A DNA stretch of 64,000 nucleotides, from the NCBI GenBank assembly GCA_963791625.1, contig CAWBTA010000005.1, forward strand, positions 186,001-250,000, read 5' to 3'. The notes under the pieces were generated by a model, which saw only the letters and a list, made by a program, of their open reading frames with translations, was not told the origin of the DNA and ran no database searches. This document shows positions 1 to 8,406 of the stretch, piece by piece (the stretch's first letter is position 1; every line of letters starts with the position of its first letter). The translations under genes and the position numbers were made by a program. The DNA is from JANMCE01 sp963791625. Its GTDB lineage: Bacteria > Actinomycetota > Acidimicrobiia > Acidimicrobiales > Ilumatobacteraceae.

Positions 1-2
1 GC

Positions 3-302
3 TCAAGGCGATACTGAAACCCACCTTATCTGGTTGCCGTCGATGATGGCGCATACGGCGAGCACGACATCTTCATCAGGTGCCGCTAAGTCGAGGTCGG
101 TTGAAAACCGCCCATCATTTCCGAGCCGGCACTTTCGCAAGCTCGTCCCGCCCTTGAACGTGAGGCTGCCGTCATCGAAGACGCCCGCTTCGACGAGCAG
201 GTAGAGAAGATGGTCTTGCGCGACGTCGAGCAGCGCTGCGTCGTAGGCGTCGGCCCGGCCCATTCCGTGGCGGGCGATCAGCGGGCGCGTGAGCTCGGCC
301 AC
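3..302 (-). pseudogene. AbiEii-type nucleotidyltransferase toxin, truncated
   Basis: This is the start of a type IV toxin of the AbiEii/DUF1814 nucleotidyltransferase family. The GTG start at 302 sits directly against the antitoxin stop (305-307), the usual coupled order antitoxin then toxin. The family motif FKGGTSLRK is followed by RFSTDLDLA, which carries the catalytic Asp pair of the nucleotidyltransferase fold. Only about 99 residues are readable before a TGA at 3-5. Just before that stop a second frame reads GGFQYRLE, as expected for the family, so a single-base indel near position 30 probably creates the stop and the gene continues beyond the window edge. Family call is firm; activity is not. 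Confidence 0.72.
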
Positions 303-304
303 CG

Positions 305-1125
305 CTACGCCTTCCCGATGACAGCTTGCAGCGGAGCAACCAGAGCGTCGATCAAGTTGTACTCGGCAACCCAAACCGGATCGGCGGTGTTGATTGCCGG
401 ATGAGCGAATGGGTTTTTCCGGCTTGGCCTTGTTCGAGCAACCCGTCTTTGAGCAGCGACATGCCCCGCTCGCGTTCACCACCAGCGTGGGAGCAAGTAC
501 GCGGCCCTGTTCGCCCACGCCGCCGTCGGTTGCCCATTGAGCAAGGCAGCCAGCCGGTCGTCATCGCAGTCATAAACGAGACGCGGGTGAGGTGAGCGAC
601 GAGATCGGCCCACGAAGCGAACGAGGACGGACGGATGGCGAGTTGAGCGACAAGAGCTTCGGGACCGAACGCAGGAAGGGCGCTCGCCCAGCGCAACAGA
701 TCTAGCTTGCGATCGATCAAGAACTTCGACGACGGAGCCAGCATTTTGTGCGACTTCGCAGCCGATTCAAATCGCACGATCGACACATACCGGCGAAGCC
801 CGTCGGGTAGCCGCGTCGACGATGGAATCCAGACACTCACCGGTGAGCCGGGATCGCGATCGAGGTAACCGAGATGCCAAGCAGCCGTCGCGCCGCAGAG
901 CATGAACCCGGAATCGGGATCACGAGCACGCCAAGCACGCAGACCAATGTACGGATCGAGGACCTCACCAACACCCGGTGGCACGAACGCCCACACGCCA
1001 TGAAAGGGCAGCGTGACCAACCATCCGAGCCGACGCAACTCATGCACGGCCGAATCAACCGTCCGATCCATTCCCACCTCGACGAGCCGTTGCGCCAAGT
1101 CATCACGTGTCACGACAGTCGGCAT
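305..1125 (-). pseudogene. AbiEi-type antitoxin/transcriptional regulator, frameshifted
   Basis: AbiEi antitoxins have an N-terminal winged helix that represses the abiE operon and a C-terminal domain needed to neutralise AbiEii. From the ATG at 1125 the protein starts MPTVVTRDDLAQRL and shows the winged helix (VHELRRLGWLVTLPFHGVW), then the AbiEi_4-like core (LCGATAAWHLGYL, WADLVAHL). After about residue 190 the reading frame moves: a second frame encodes DDDRLAALLNGQPTAAWANR, the first frame returns briefly, and a third encodes VWVAEYNLIDALVAPL and ends at the TAG at 305-307. At least three indels are therefore needed to rebuild the protein. The position immediately upstream of an AbiEii-like toxin supports the identification. 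Confidence 0.68.
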
Positions 1126-1727
1126 GTCTCGCGACAGGCTCGGGCCACGAGCCCTGCCGCCCACGTCGGCACGTGTTGATCCGGCCCGGTGGGGCTTTCC
1201 AAGATGGCGACGGTTGAACTCATAGCGGATATTGTACCCCATTGGTAACTATTCCGCACTGAGTTCAACCAGTTCGGCCAACGGCGCTGGTACCCGGCCG
1301 CTCCCCAATCGGGGGAGAAGACCGGGACCATTTCCTTCCCCAGAGGGGTCGGCAGTGCGACAGTAGCCCTCAGCGGCCTCGAAGGAACCCGAATTTCGAG
1401 GTCCAACTCCGGAAAGGCCGGGGTTGAAAGTGCCAATTTGGTACTGTTTCTCGTCTGTTGGTGGCCAGCAAGAAAAACTGCCACTGGCAGCCACGGACGT
1501 GAACAAGGCCGTCACCGACGTGACCGGCGACGGGAGCGGCTTGCACTCGGATGCGGCCAGTCCCTGGACATGGGCAGGCCGAGCGGCCTGCGCTGTTATC
1601 TCACGCCGGCAGGGTCCGCAATCGGGCGGCTCGGATGCGACATATCGCCGGTTATCGGGCGGGCGGCTTCCGCTGAACCGTGCCTCGCAATCGCTCGACA
1701 GCCTGGCTCCGCAACGATGAAAGGTGA
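1126..1727. other. No recognisable gene
   Basis: About 600 bases between the antitoxin gene and the RidA gene. Open frames on both strands lack any family resemblance. The stretch probably contains the promoter of the abiE-like pair near its left end, but no clear -35/-10 pair was seen. Confidence 0.4.
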
Positions 1728-2141
1728 TCAGTCCAGCACGGCCGTCGCCTCGACCTCGACGAGGATGTCGGGCTCCGCAAGAGAAGCGACGCCGATGAGC
1801 GTTGTCGGCTTCACCAGATCACGGCCAAGCCTCGTGGTGGCTCGTCGGATGCCTTCGCCGAGCGCCGCCCCCTTGTCCGGGCCCCAATCGACGATGTAGA
1901 TCGTCAGCTTGGCCACATCATCGAACGATCCGCCGACCGCGGCCATGGCCCGATCGACGTTCATGTAAGCCTGCTCGACCTGAGCGGCGAGGTCGCCACC
2001 ACCGACCGGGTTGCCATCGGCATCGCGGGCCACCTGGCCAGCGAGAAACACGATCTTCGATCCCTGCGCAATCGACAGCTGACGATAGGACGCAGGTTTG
2101 GGGAGCCCGTCTGGGTTCATCATCGCGACAGTCATGTGCAT
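1728..2141 (-). CDS. RidA (YjgF/YER057c/UK114) family protein
   Basis: RidA proteins are cytosolic homotrimers that hydrolyse reactive enamine/imine intermediates released by PLP enzymes. The 137-residue product has the family length and order: LSIAQGSKIVFLAGQVARD near the N-terminus (strand plus the GQ turn), QVEQAYMNVDRAMAAVGG in the middle, and the C-terminal signature TLIGVASLAEPDILVEVEAT, equivalent to the P-x(2)-R/S-x(4)-LAxPDxLVEIE block. The usual active-site Arg of true RidA lies in that block and is not clearly present here, so it may belong to another RidA subgroup. I start it at the ATG at 2141 (MHMTVAMMN); an ATG at 2198 in the same frame only adds non-conserved residues. No frameshift is seen, unlike its island neighbours. 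Confidence 0.85.
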   Translation of the reverse strand: MHMTVAMMNPDGLPKPASYRQLSIAQGSKIVFLAGQVARDADGNPVGGGDLAAQVEQAYMNVDRAMAAVGGSFDDVAKLTIYIVDWGPDKGAALGEGIRRATTRLGRDLVKPTTLIGVASLAEPDILVEVEATAVLD

Positions 2142-2510
2142 TCCCTCATCGAAGTCGGCACCCGCAACGAAGTATTGCCGGTGTGGGATGCCAGCCAACG
2201 TTCATCGGCGAGCCGCTGGATGGCCGGGCGGACGACGCTGAGGAGGCCCCGGGCTTTGAGGTGGCTCGTCGACCTCCAGGAGCCTGGCGAGGTCGCATCA
2301 GCGGCCGCAGCCGAAGACCCGGCGAGCCACACAGAGTCGGCAACGTCCAATCTCTGGCTGGCGATCTGCTGGGTACACGTCACACATTCCGGCCCTTACG
2401 CCGCACTTGGAGCGCGTGTCGTCGAGACGAGAAGGCCGCCGCAGCCGACGAGCCGTGTCCCGGTTCTGAGGACAGCCAGGACTGTGTGATATTCGTCACA
2501 CACTGTCGTG
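2142..2510. other. No recognisable gene
   Basis: Non-coding or unrecognised stretch between the RidA gene and the phased repeat array. An inverted repeat TGTGTGA...TCACACA lies at about 2484-2502 (tgtgtgatattcgtcacaca), immediately left of the repeats, and may be part of the same regulatory region. Confidence 0.4.
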
Positions 2511-2560
2511 CCGTTGTGTACCGCTGTGAACCGTGGCGTACAACCACGTACCACTGCGTA
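2511..2560. repeat. Five tandem 10-bp phased repeats (probable HTH-protein binding array)
   Basis: The stretch divides into five consecutive 10-base units: ccgttgtgta, ccgctgtgaa, ccgtggcgta, caaccacgta, ccactgcgta. The last four bases (tgta/tgaa/cgta/cgta/cgta) recur with exactly 10-bp spacing, about one turn of B-DNA, so all would face one side of the helix. The array ends about 70 bp before an excisionase/MerR-like HTH gene. Small actinobacterial HTH proteins of the BldC/Xis type bind head-to-tail on direct repeats with this sort of period, so I infer an autoregulatory or excision site. Seen directly: repeats and spacing. Function is inference. Confidence 0.6.
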
Positions 2561-2628
2561 CTGTCTGGTCCGACGGCCCCGGAAACCAGCGTGTTGTCGA
2601 TTGAATGACCGGGTGTAAGTAGGTCGTC

Positions 2629-2900
2629 GTGAGCGCGTTGACGACACCGCTGATGACGATGCTTCGACGGTACTTACCGTCGAAGAGGCCGCCGACGTGC
2701 TGCGCATCGGCCGCTCGCTGGCGTACCAACTGGCGAACCAGTACCTGTCGTCTCGCGGCATGATCGGCATGCCGGCCTACCGCCTTGGCAACTGCATCCG
2801 TGTGCCGCGCTGGGCGCTGATCGAACTGGCGACGACTGGTCGCGTCGTGCGACTCGCCGAAGCCAACGTGCCGAAGGCGAGCCAGACGAATGCGGCGTGA
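2629..2900 (+). pseudogene. Excisionase/MerR-like helix-turn-helix protein
   Basis: The protein reads LTVEEAADVLRIGRSLAYQL, the winged HTH of the excisionase family (HTH_17), then a wing-like GMPAYRLGNCIRVPRWALIEL. This is typical of small DNA-binding proteins encoded next to replication or transfer genes in actinobacterial integrative elements. No start codon exists in this frame before the internal GTG at 2697, which would remove the first helix. A GTG at 2629 begins a second frame (VSALTTPLMTMLRRYL) that joins the HTH frame if one base is gained or lost near 2670, so I treat the gene as frameshifted. It overlaps the next gene by 11 bp (ATG 2890, TGA 2898-2900), which fits one transcript. 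The phased repeats lie just upstream. Confidence 0.65.
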
Positions 2901-3310
2901 CCCGACCATCAGCAACGGGCGGTCCGTCACCGTATTGCCAGGCGCTGTGCACCTTCGTCGTGTCGTCGGGCCGACGGCGTGGGTCGTTCTCGAAACGCTC
3001 CTGCACGACGCCGAGCCGACGGGCAGCGATGAGTACGTTGCTCGCCGGTCGATCCGCGACCTGGCCGCGGAGATAGGGCTTGCGAAGGACACCGTCGCAC
3101 GCGCCATCCGCGCACTGCGGGAGGTCGGGTTGATCAAGCACGCCCAATGTCGGACCGGCGCTGGCACGTTCGATCCCGGTCGCTACGCGATCAGCTTGCC
3201 GAACGATCGTCATCACCACGTCCGCCGTCATCACGCCGCGGTCGCGCACCGCGTCTCGTTCGACGCCGCGTGCAACTACCGCGGAACTCTCGCTCGCGTT
3301 CGAGGGCTGA
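2890..3310 (+). pseudogene. Winged helix-turn-helix DNA-binding protein, frameshifted at its end
   Basis: The product begins MRRDPTISNG and has a helix-turn-helix at about residues 55-85 (IRDLAAEIGLAKDTVARAIR) followed by EVGLIKHAQCRTGAGTFDPG, the wing of GntR/MarR-like or plasmid replication-type regulators. After RYAISLPND the frame moves; a second frame reads IVITTSAVITPRSRTASR and ends LSLAFEG at the TGA at 3308-3310, a normal-looking C-terminus. The gene sits between an excisionase-like gene and the relaxase, a layout common in actinobacterial integrative elements, where such proteins control transfer or replication. The partner site is unknown. Confidence 0.6.
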
Positions 3311-3386
3311 GGGATCTTCTGATGAACGACGCGACTCAAACGATGAAAGCAAAGGACAGACAAGTGCCCGCGCGTTGGAGTGTGTC

Positions 3387-4215
3387 GTGATGTTGCGGGT
3401 CACGACGTTGTACGCCGGTACGGCCGCGACCACGGCGGCCTACTACACCGCGTATCTCACCGAAGGCCGACGGCGAGTTGCCGGGAAAGTGGATGGGTCG
3501 GCAGGCCGCAGCGTTCGGACTGAGTGACACGGTGAGCACCGAGCAGTTAGAGGCGTTACTTAGCGGCCGTGACCCAATCGGTGGGACACCGCTCGGCAAC
3601 GTGCTGGTCGATCGCACGAGGGCCGATGGCACGGTCGTGCGCGCCGTCGCCGGTTTCGACGCGACGTTGTCGGCACCGAAGTCGTTGTCGGCGTGGTGGG
3701 CGCTTACCGGCGATGATCGGCTCGCCGAGTGTCACGACGTCGCGGTCGCGGCCGTGGTGCACCAGCTCGAACGTTTCGGCGCGACTACCCGCGTCAGGCA
3801 CAGCGGCGGACGGCTGCACCCCGACACCCAAGGTTTGACGATCGCGGCGTTTCGCCAGTCGACCAGCCGGGCTGATGACCCGCAGCTGCACACGCACCTC
3901 GTGATTTCCAGCAAGGTGCAGACCGACGACGGCCGATGGCTCGCGCTCGACGCCCGCATGTTGAAGGGTCACCAACGCGCCTTCGGTGGGCTCTATCAGA
4001 GCGTGCTGCGCGCCGAACTCACGCACCGGTTCGGCGTAGTGTTCGGCGACATCGTGAACGGCCAGGCCGAGATCGCCGGTGTTCCGGAAGTGCTCATCGA
4101 CCGATTCTCGAAACGGACCGCCGAGGTCGACCGTGCCGTTGTCGACAAGCTCGCCTTGTTCTGGAAACGAGAGGGGCGCGATCCAACATCGGTCGAACGA
4201 GCGGCGATCACTCGC
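3387..4215 (+). pseudogene. MobF/TrwC-type relaxase, N-terminal domain only
   Basis: TrwC-type relaxases nick the origin of transfer with N-terminal tyrosines and hold the metal with an HUH-type histidine triad. The GTG/ATG at 3387/3390 starts MLRVTTLYAG and AAYYTAYL, carrying the N-terminal tyrosines. A frameshift near 3460 leads into GELPGKWMGRQAAAFGL, then SAPKSLSAWWAL and DDPQLHTHLVISSKV, the relaxase motifs around the histidine triad. Coding resemblance ends after PTSVERAAITR at about residue 275. Complete MobF relaxases run to 900 residues or more because of a C-terminal helicase, which is absent here. The rest has been lost by deletion or rearrangement, so this element is probably not self-transmissible by this protein. 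Confidence 0.75.
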
Positions 4216-4297
4216 GGCTGTGACCGAAGCGGAAGAAGAACTCGGCGAGGCGCGCCACGCGAGGTACCAAGCGAACATCGAGCTGGGTGGGTCGTAA
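4216..4297 (+). pseudogene. Orphan 3' end of an unidentified gene joined to the relaxase
   Basis: Directly after the relaxase domain, a different frame reads AAVTEAEEELGEARHARYQ and stops at the TAA at 4295-4297, which overlaps the ATG of the next gene (TAATG). The charged helical composition and the coupled start suggest the true 3' end of a former operon gene. It is either the far end of the relaxase after an internal deletion or the tail of a separate gene. Too short to identify. Confidence 0.35.
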
Positions 4298-4692
4298 TGT
4301 ACTCACAAGACGCGGAGCACGACGCCGACTCGGTGAAGCCGATCAGGGCGTCGGCACTGCCATCGCCAACGTCGATCGTGCCGAATGAAGCAGCAAAGCC
4401 GACTGCCAAAGCGCTCGCAGCCGCCGAGCAAGCTGCTGGGAAAGCAAACGATGCCATCCGACGACACGAGTACGCCGAGCGCTACGGCTACCCGGCCCGC
4501 CTCGACAGTGCGACGCGGATGGTCGAGACCCTCCACACCTGGCACGGCTGGGCCACCGGCCACGAAGTGACAACAGACCGAACAATCGACCTCGCCAACG
4601 AGCTAACGACTGCGTCGGGTCCGTGTATCGCCAGACTCGCCGAGCCGCTCGAATCTTGGCTCCGTGACCGCGGCACTCGAGTTCTGCTGTGA
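4297..4692 (+). CDS. Hypothetical protein
   Basis: 131 residues starting MYSQDAEHDADSV at the ATG at 4297, overlapping the preceding stop by one base, so translational coupling is likely. Residues 30-55 are rich in Ala and Lys (KALAAAEQAAGKANDAIRR), probably a helix, and the second half is mixed (YPARLDSATRMVETLHTWHG). No signal peptide or membrane segment is seen. I do not recognise the family. The position behind the relaxase remnant suggests a transfer-module accessory protein. The frame is intact over its length. Confidence 0.45.
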   Translation: MYSQDAEHDADSVKPIRASALPSPTSIVPNEAAKPTAKALAAAEQAAGKANDAIRRHEYAERYGYPARLDSATRMVETLHTWHGWATGHEVTTDRTIDLANELTTASGPCIARLAEPLESWLRDRGTRVLL

Positions 4693-4991
4693 GCTGCGCG
4701 CAGCGCCACAGCGCCGACCTCGTGCGATCAACTTCGGAATCGATCTCTAAGCGGCGGACCCAGATCCAGCTTGCAGGGAAGGTGCTTCCGAGGGTTTACA
4801 GGCGTTCGATGGCACGTGCGACGCCAATCGGGCGCCACTGCCTGCGCTACTGCATGTCGTTAACGAAATGCTCTGAGATGAAAATACGCTATCCCGATCT
4901 GGCACTAGGAGGTCGAGATCCAGGGGAGTTGCCTGGACCATGGTGCTCTGAGTTCCTGCCTCTCAAAATCGGCCGTGTTTCTGCCAGTGAA
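4693..4991. other. No recognisable gene
   Basis: About 300 bases following the hypothetical gene. Open frames show no family resemblance. Base composition becomes locally more AT-rich towards 5,000, where a probable regulatory region starts. Confidence 0.4.
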
Positions 4992-5061
4992 ACACATGTT
5001 CGATCATGTGTGAAACAATTCAAGCATCTATCGCATGTGACGCGCCATAGTCTGCTACACT
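4992..5061 (+). promoter_or_regulatory. Inverted repeat and probable promoter for the 5,069 gene
   Basis: A perfect 7-bp inverted repeat ACACATG-ttcgat-CATGTGT occupies 4992-5011. The half-site CATGTG recurs at 5034-5039 (catgtga). TACACT at 5056-5061 resembles a -10 box 8 bases before the ATG at 5069, which would give a very short leader; no good -35 was found at 17 bp. A dimeric repressor binding the dyad is the simplest reading. Confidence 0.42.
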
Positions 5062-5068
5062 GACTCAC

Positions 5069-6046
5069 ATGCAACAAGACATCGGCCTTTCGGTCGTTCA
5101 GGACCCGGCCGATCCCATGGTGCCGTTGGGTGGCCGAGCGAGGACCGCAACCCGGGCCCGGGCTCGATACGCCCTACCAACTGATCGCCTCAAGTTTCAA
5201 GCACAAGTTGATGCGCTACGCTCTTTGCAGCGCTGTCGAAGAACCGGCAGGAGCCGGTAAGTAGTGAGCAGCTTGCTGCCTACTTGAGGGTTGCGGTGAG
5301 TACCGCCGGCCTCAATAAACGTGTTCTTCGTTGAGTCAGGCCTTCTTGAGAAGTCGGCCAAGGGGCGCTACTTACCGACAGACGCTGTGATGGAGTTTCA
5401 GCGAAAGCATTCATTCGATCCGCAACAAGCTGGCGCTGTTCTCAAACCGGTACTGACCCAAACCTGGTACGCAGACGTCGTGCGCCAGCGTTTGCTGTTT
5501 GGCCCTGCTGACGTCGATGACCTAGTCAAGGTGCTGGCCGACGACGCTGGCGCCGATGCTTCATTCAAGTCACAGCTCGAATCCCTGATTGATTGGCTGG
5601 CACTAGCGGACGTGATAGCCGTCGCCGCCGATCGGCAAGTGCGGATCGTAGGCGACGAAGCCCGCGGTACCGTGTCGACTGAGACGACCCCTGCGGTGCC
5701 GCCAGTAGCACGGCTTCTAGCCAGTGACGATGCGGACGTGGCGGGTGCAAGCCCGATACCGAGGACCTCGCGCCGCTCGGGCGAGCAGCCTCCTGCCAAC
5801 CATTCGTCTGAGCCCCCGGTCTTGAGCCTGGCTTTCGACCTTCGACTATCGGCATCGGATCTGGCCCGCCTCACAGCCGAACAAATCCGGCAGATATTCG
5901 AAGGGGTCGGCCAAATAGCCGCCATCCGAGCCACGCTCGGCGACTCCCTGAACCTCTCGCGAAATGCGAAAGGAGGTGATTTATATGGACAACTCCAACC
6001 AAAACGTACTGCCCCTGTTCAAGACAGGGATGCGCTGTTCCGGTAG
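5069..6046 (+). pseudogene. Hypothetical island protein, frameshifted
   Basis: The ATG at 5069 starts MQQDIGLSVVQDPADPMVPL. Two indels are needed to keep the protein going. After LKFQAQVDAL (about 5215) a second frame gives FAALSKNRQEPVSSEQLAAY; near 5315 the frame returns through VFFVESGLLEKSAKGRYLP. The rebuilt protein looks like two consecutive winged-helix-type segments: SEQLAAYLRV with a GRYLP wing, then QRLLFGPADVDDLVKVLADD with an IVGDE wing. A disordered Pro/Ser-rich linker and a C-terminal helix (TAEQIRQIFEGVGQIAAIRA) follow. I do not recognise the family. It has its own regulatory region and is followed by a small gene with a strong ribosome binding site. Confidence 0.5.
5969..5979 (+). 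promoter_or_regulatory. Strong Shine-Dalgarno sequence
   Basis: AAAGGAGGTGA is a full complement to the 16S rRNA anti-SD, with 5 bases to the ATG at 5985. It is the best ribosome binding site in the window and fixes the start of the following small gene, although the site lies inside the previous open frame. Confidence 0.75.
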
Positions 6047-6165
6047 GCGGCGTGTACGAGGACCAATTCGGAACGACCTCGTTTCACGACGCCCATCGGA
6101 CGTTTCCCCCTTGTATCGGGCGGAAGGGCGAAGCAGCCCTTCGGCGCCTGATCAAGGCAGCCTGA
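5985..6165 (+). pseudogene. Small protein of about 60 residues with an FPPC motif, frameshifted once
   Basis: The ATG at 5985 follows a perfect Shine-Dalgarno. The product starts MDNSNQNVLPLFKTGDA. One base is missing or extra near 6030; beyond it a second frame reads VPVGGVYEDQFGTTSFHD, then HRTFPPCIGRKGEAALRRL, and ends at the TGA at 6163-6165. The spacing G-x2-VPxGGxY followed by TFPPC resembles small single-domain proteins in which the FPPC segment is part of a metal-binding or turn motif, but only one Cys is visible here. Function unknown. It probably forms a unit with the preceding gene. Confidence 0.5.
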
Positions 6166-6699
6166 CGGTCAGTCAGATACGGGTGGCGCGGGCTGCAACC
6201 TGCGCCACCCACCCAGCATAGCGCTCTGCCGGGAGAACACCAGCGCCAGCGACGCCATCTCGCGGTAGCCGTTGCACAATCGGCCCGTGTCGAGGTTCGA
6301 AACGCCTACGGCTGTCGAGGTCCGGCGCTAGCTCGCTGTGGGCTGACTAAGGCGCCTTACGAGACTGTTGGTGGGCCTTTTTGCGGCAGTCGTTGGTTAG
6401 GACACTTTGTCCATCGAGGCAACTAAGTGGTCGGTGGAACCTGTAGAGGGTTCTCATTCCTGGAGCTTCTCGTTGAACCCGTCGGCGTCGTCGATGAGGA
6501 CGCCTTCGAGCACCCGGTGGACCAGACCCGCAAAAGCCGACCTCGGCCAAACGATGCCTTTACCTCCGCCATCGTCACAGGATCGAGCGAAATCCACCCG
6601 AGTGCAACCTACGAACACCGTCCGCATGGTGGGATTTCCTCGCGCCTTCCTTGTCGAACGGGCAATGTTCCCGGCAAACGCCGAAATCAGTCTGCGATG
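6166..6699. other. No recognisable gene
   Basis: About 530 bases between the small FPPC gene and the convergent end of the synthetase-like gene. Open frames on both strands have no recognisable product. A GC-rich repeat near 6,185 (gtggcgcgggctgcaacctgcgccac) can form a hairpin and may end the rightward transcript. Confidence 0.4.
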
Positions 6700-8376
6700 T
6701 CAATGCCAATCTCGGCGATCAATAATGCTTCGAGCGGCAAACCTTGTGGCGATGAGCGAGACCGGGACGCCGGCGACATGTTCCGTCTCTTCGACAAACC
6801 TCATCGTCGCTGAGGTCAACTGATCGAACCGCCGAGCGCTTCGGTTGCTGGCGTCGATGTAATCGGCGAACGTCAACGCAATGTCTGTGAGCGAGTTGAG
6901 CTCGCTCGATCGGCGCTAGCAACGCCCAGTCAAACTCGGCGACGTGTTCTCGGCTTGCCGCTGACGGAGCCTTTCTCCATCTGTTCGAGCTCACCGCGAT
7001 CGAGACCCGAACGGTCGGCGATCTCGCCAAAAGTGATCTGGGCAGACATCGGTCCCGACGTGCCATCTGTTCCATCTTGAACGCGGATCGGGTAGGTACG
7101 GAAGACGCCGATAACCTTCCGCACCCGTCGGTGGGCCGATGCCGGCTTCGGCGAGGCAACCCGACGATGTCGTGTCCCTTGAGGTGACATGGGGATACGG
7201 TCCGTGCAGGAGGCTTAGCGCTGTCCCCTGGGTTCCTTCCTGGAGGAGGATCTTCTGCCCGGCCCGATAGGCCTCGTCGAGAACCTCGCCGCTCGGGCGG
7301 AGGGGTACGGGGCGCAGTTCAGGCATGTCGGCAGCGCGCCTCATCGTAGGCAGTCGCCGAACCCCTCGATCCAGTTGGCCGCCTCGGTTCAAAATCCGTT
7401 TGTGCGGTCGTGGCACCAACGCCCTTTCCCGTTGATCCGATTCGGGCCACGATGCCCTGTTCCAGCTCCCGGTCCCAGGCTTCAATGATGATAGCGTTCG
7501 GGGTCGATGGCGAGCCGATCAGACTCGACGCTACTATCGGCGATTTCGCGAAGGAGAACATCCAGATCCAGCACGGCACCAGGACCAATCACAATCCTGG
7601 CGCGTTTGATTCGCCCGCGTGCCGGATGGAAGCGATCGATGTGTGAACCCCGACCCAGGGGCACTTTATGTCCGGCGTTAAGGCCCGCCGACCCGCACGA
7701 GAATGTCGTATTCAGGCGCGAGGAAGAACGCAATGTTTCCCTTGCCTTCGCTTCCCGTACTGACCTCCCACCAGTAGGTCGACGAGCTGCTCACAACCAC
7801 GCGGCAACAACCCCACTCGTGCCGCACATCGCGTTACGATTGTCTGCCCGCGCTCCGAGCGGTACGTGTCGATTACTACGTCTGCCTCGGTACCAAGTTC
7901 CTAGTCACCTGACTCCGTCGGATCGGCTTGCACCTGGGTGTACGAGCCGAGCTCCGCAATGCCGCTCGCACCCCGCTGGTTCTCCACATACCGGTCGGCA
8001 AGAACGCCCACGGGTGGAGTGAGGTGGACATGAACTACGTCGTGGCCAAAGGCCTCGTGGATATGACGCAGTTGGTTGGGGATGCGGATCGAGTCGACCA
8101 CGATTAAGCCATCAAAGACCGAGCCGCTCGGTGTTTCGCAGCAAGGGCATCCGCAACCCATCGGCCGTCGGTTCGCCGATCAAGGTCCTCACCGTACTGC
8201 TGTAGGGCTTGGCGCTCTTGCAGAAGAATCACATTATCGTTTCGTGCGTGAGCGTTCATAAAGCGAACGACGAGTGCTGACGTGATCAGCACCGAACTTC
8301 ACGGCGAGTGCCTGTGCGAGTTCCGATTTGCCAGGACGCGACAGGCCCTGACAGGACAACTATGCGCGGCCTCTAT
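6700..8376 (-). pseudogene. P-loop kinase domain fused to adenylosuccinate-synthetase-like (PurZ-like) enzyme, frameshifted
   Basis: Pieces in three frames assemble in order into one protein of about 550 residues. The N-terminal 170 residues are a P-loop nucleotide-kinase-like domain: IVVLSGPVAS then GKSELAQALAV (Walker A split by an indel), LIVVDSIRIPNQLRHIHEAF and VVHVHLTPPVGVLADRY. PurA-family blocks follow: LVGGQYG/SEGKGNIAFFLAP (P-loop), [97 protein letters not shown], and TDIALTFADYIDASNRSARR. PurA normally joins Asp to IMP using GTP. Here the P-loop Asp of GDEGKG is Ser, as I recall for phage PurZ, which acts on dGMP. Roughly ten indels interrupt the frame. The likely start is an ATG damaged to ATAG near 8376, preceded by GGGAG. 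It lies 30 bp behind the ImmA-macro gene, so one operon is likely. Confidence 0.72.
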
Positions 8377-8406
8377 GTCGACTCCCTCACTGTCGAGTTC
8401 GTCGGC

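Noticed and set aside
6700..8376. Housekeeping adenylosuccinate synthase (purA)
   Set aside because: The gene carries an extra kinase-like domain, a Ser in place of the P-loop Asp and a different C-terminal block (TDIALTFADYID), and it sits in a degraded island. A housekeeping purA is unlikely to tolerate this number of frameshifts.
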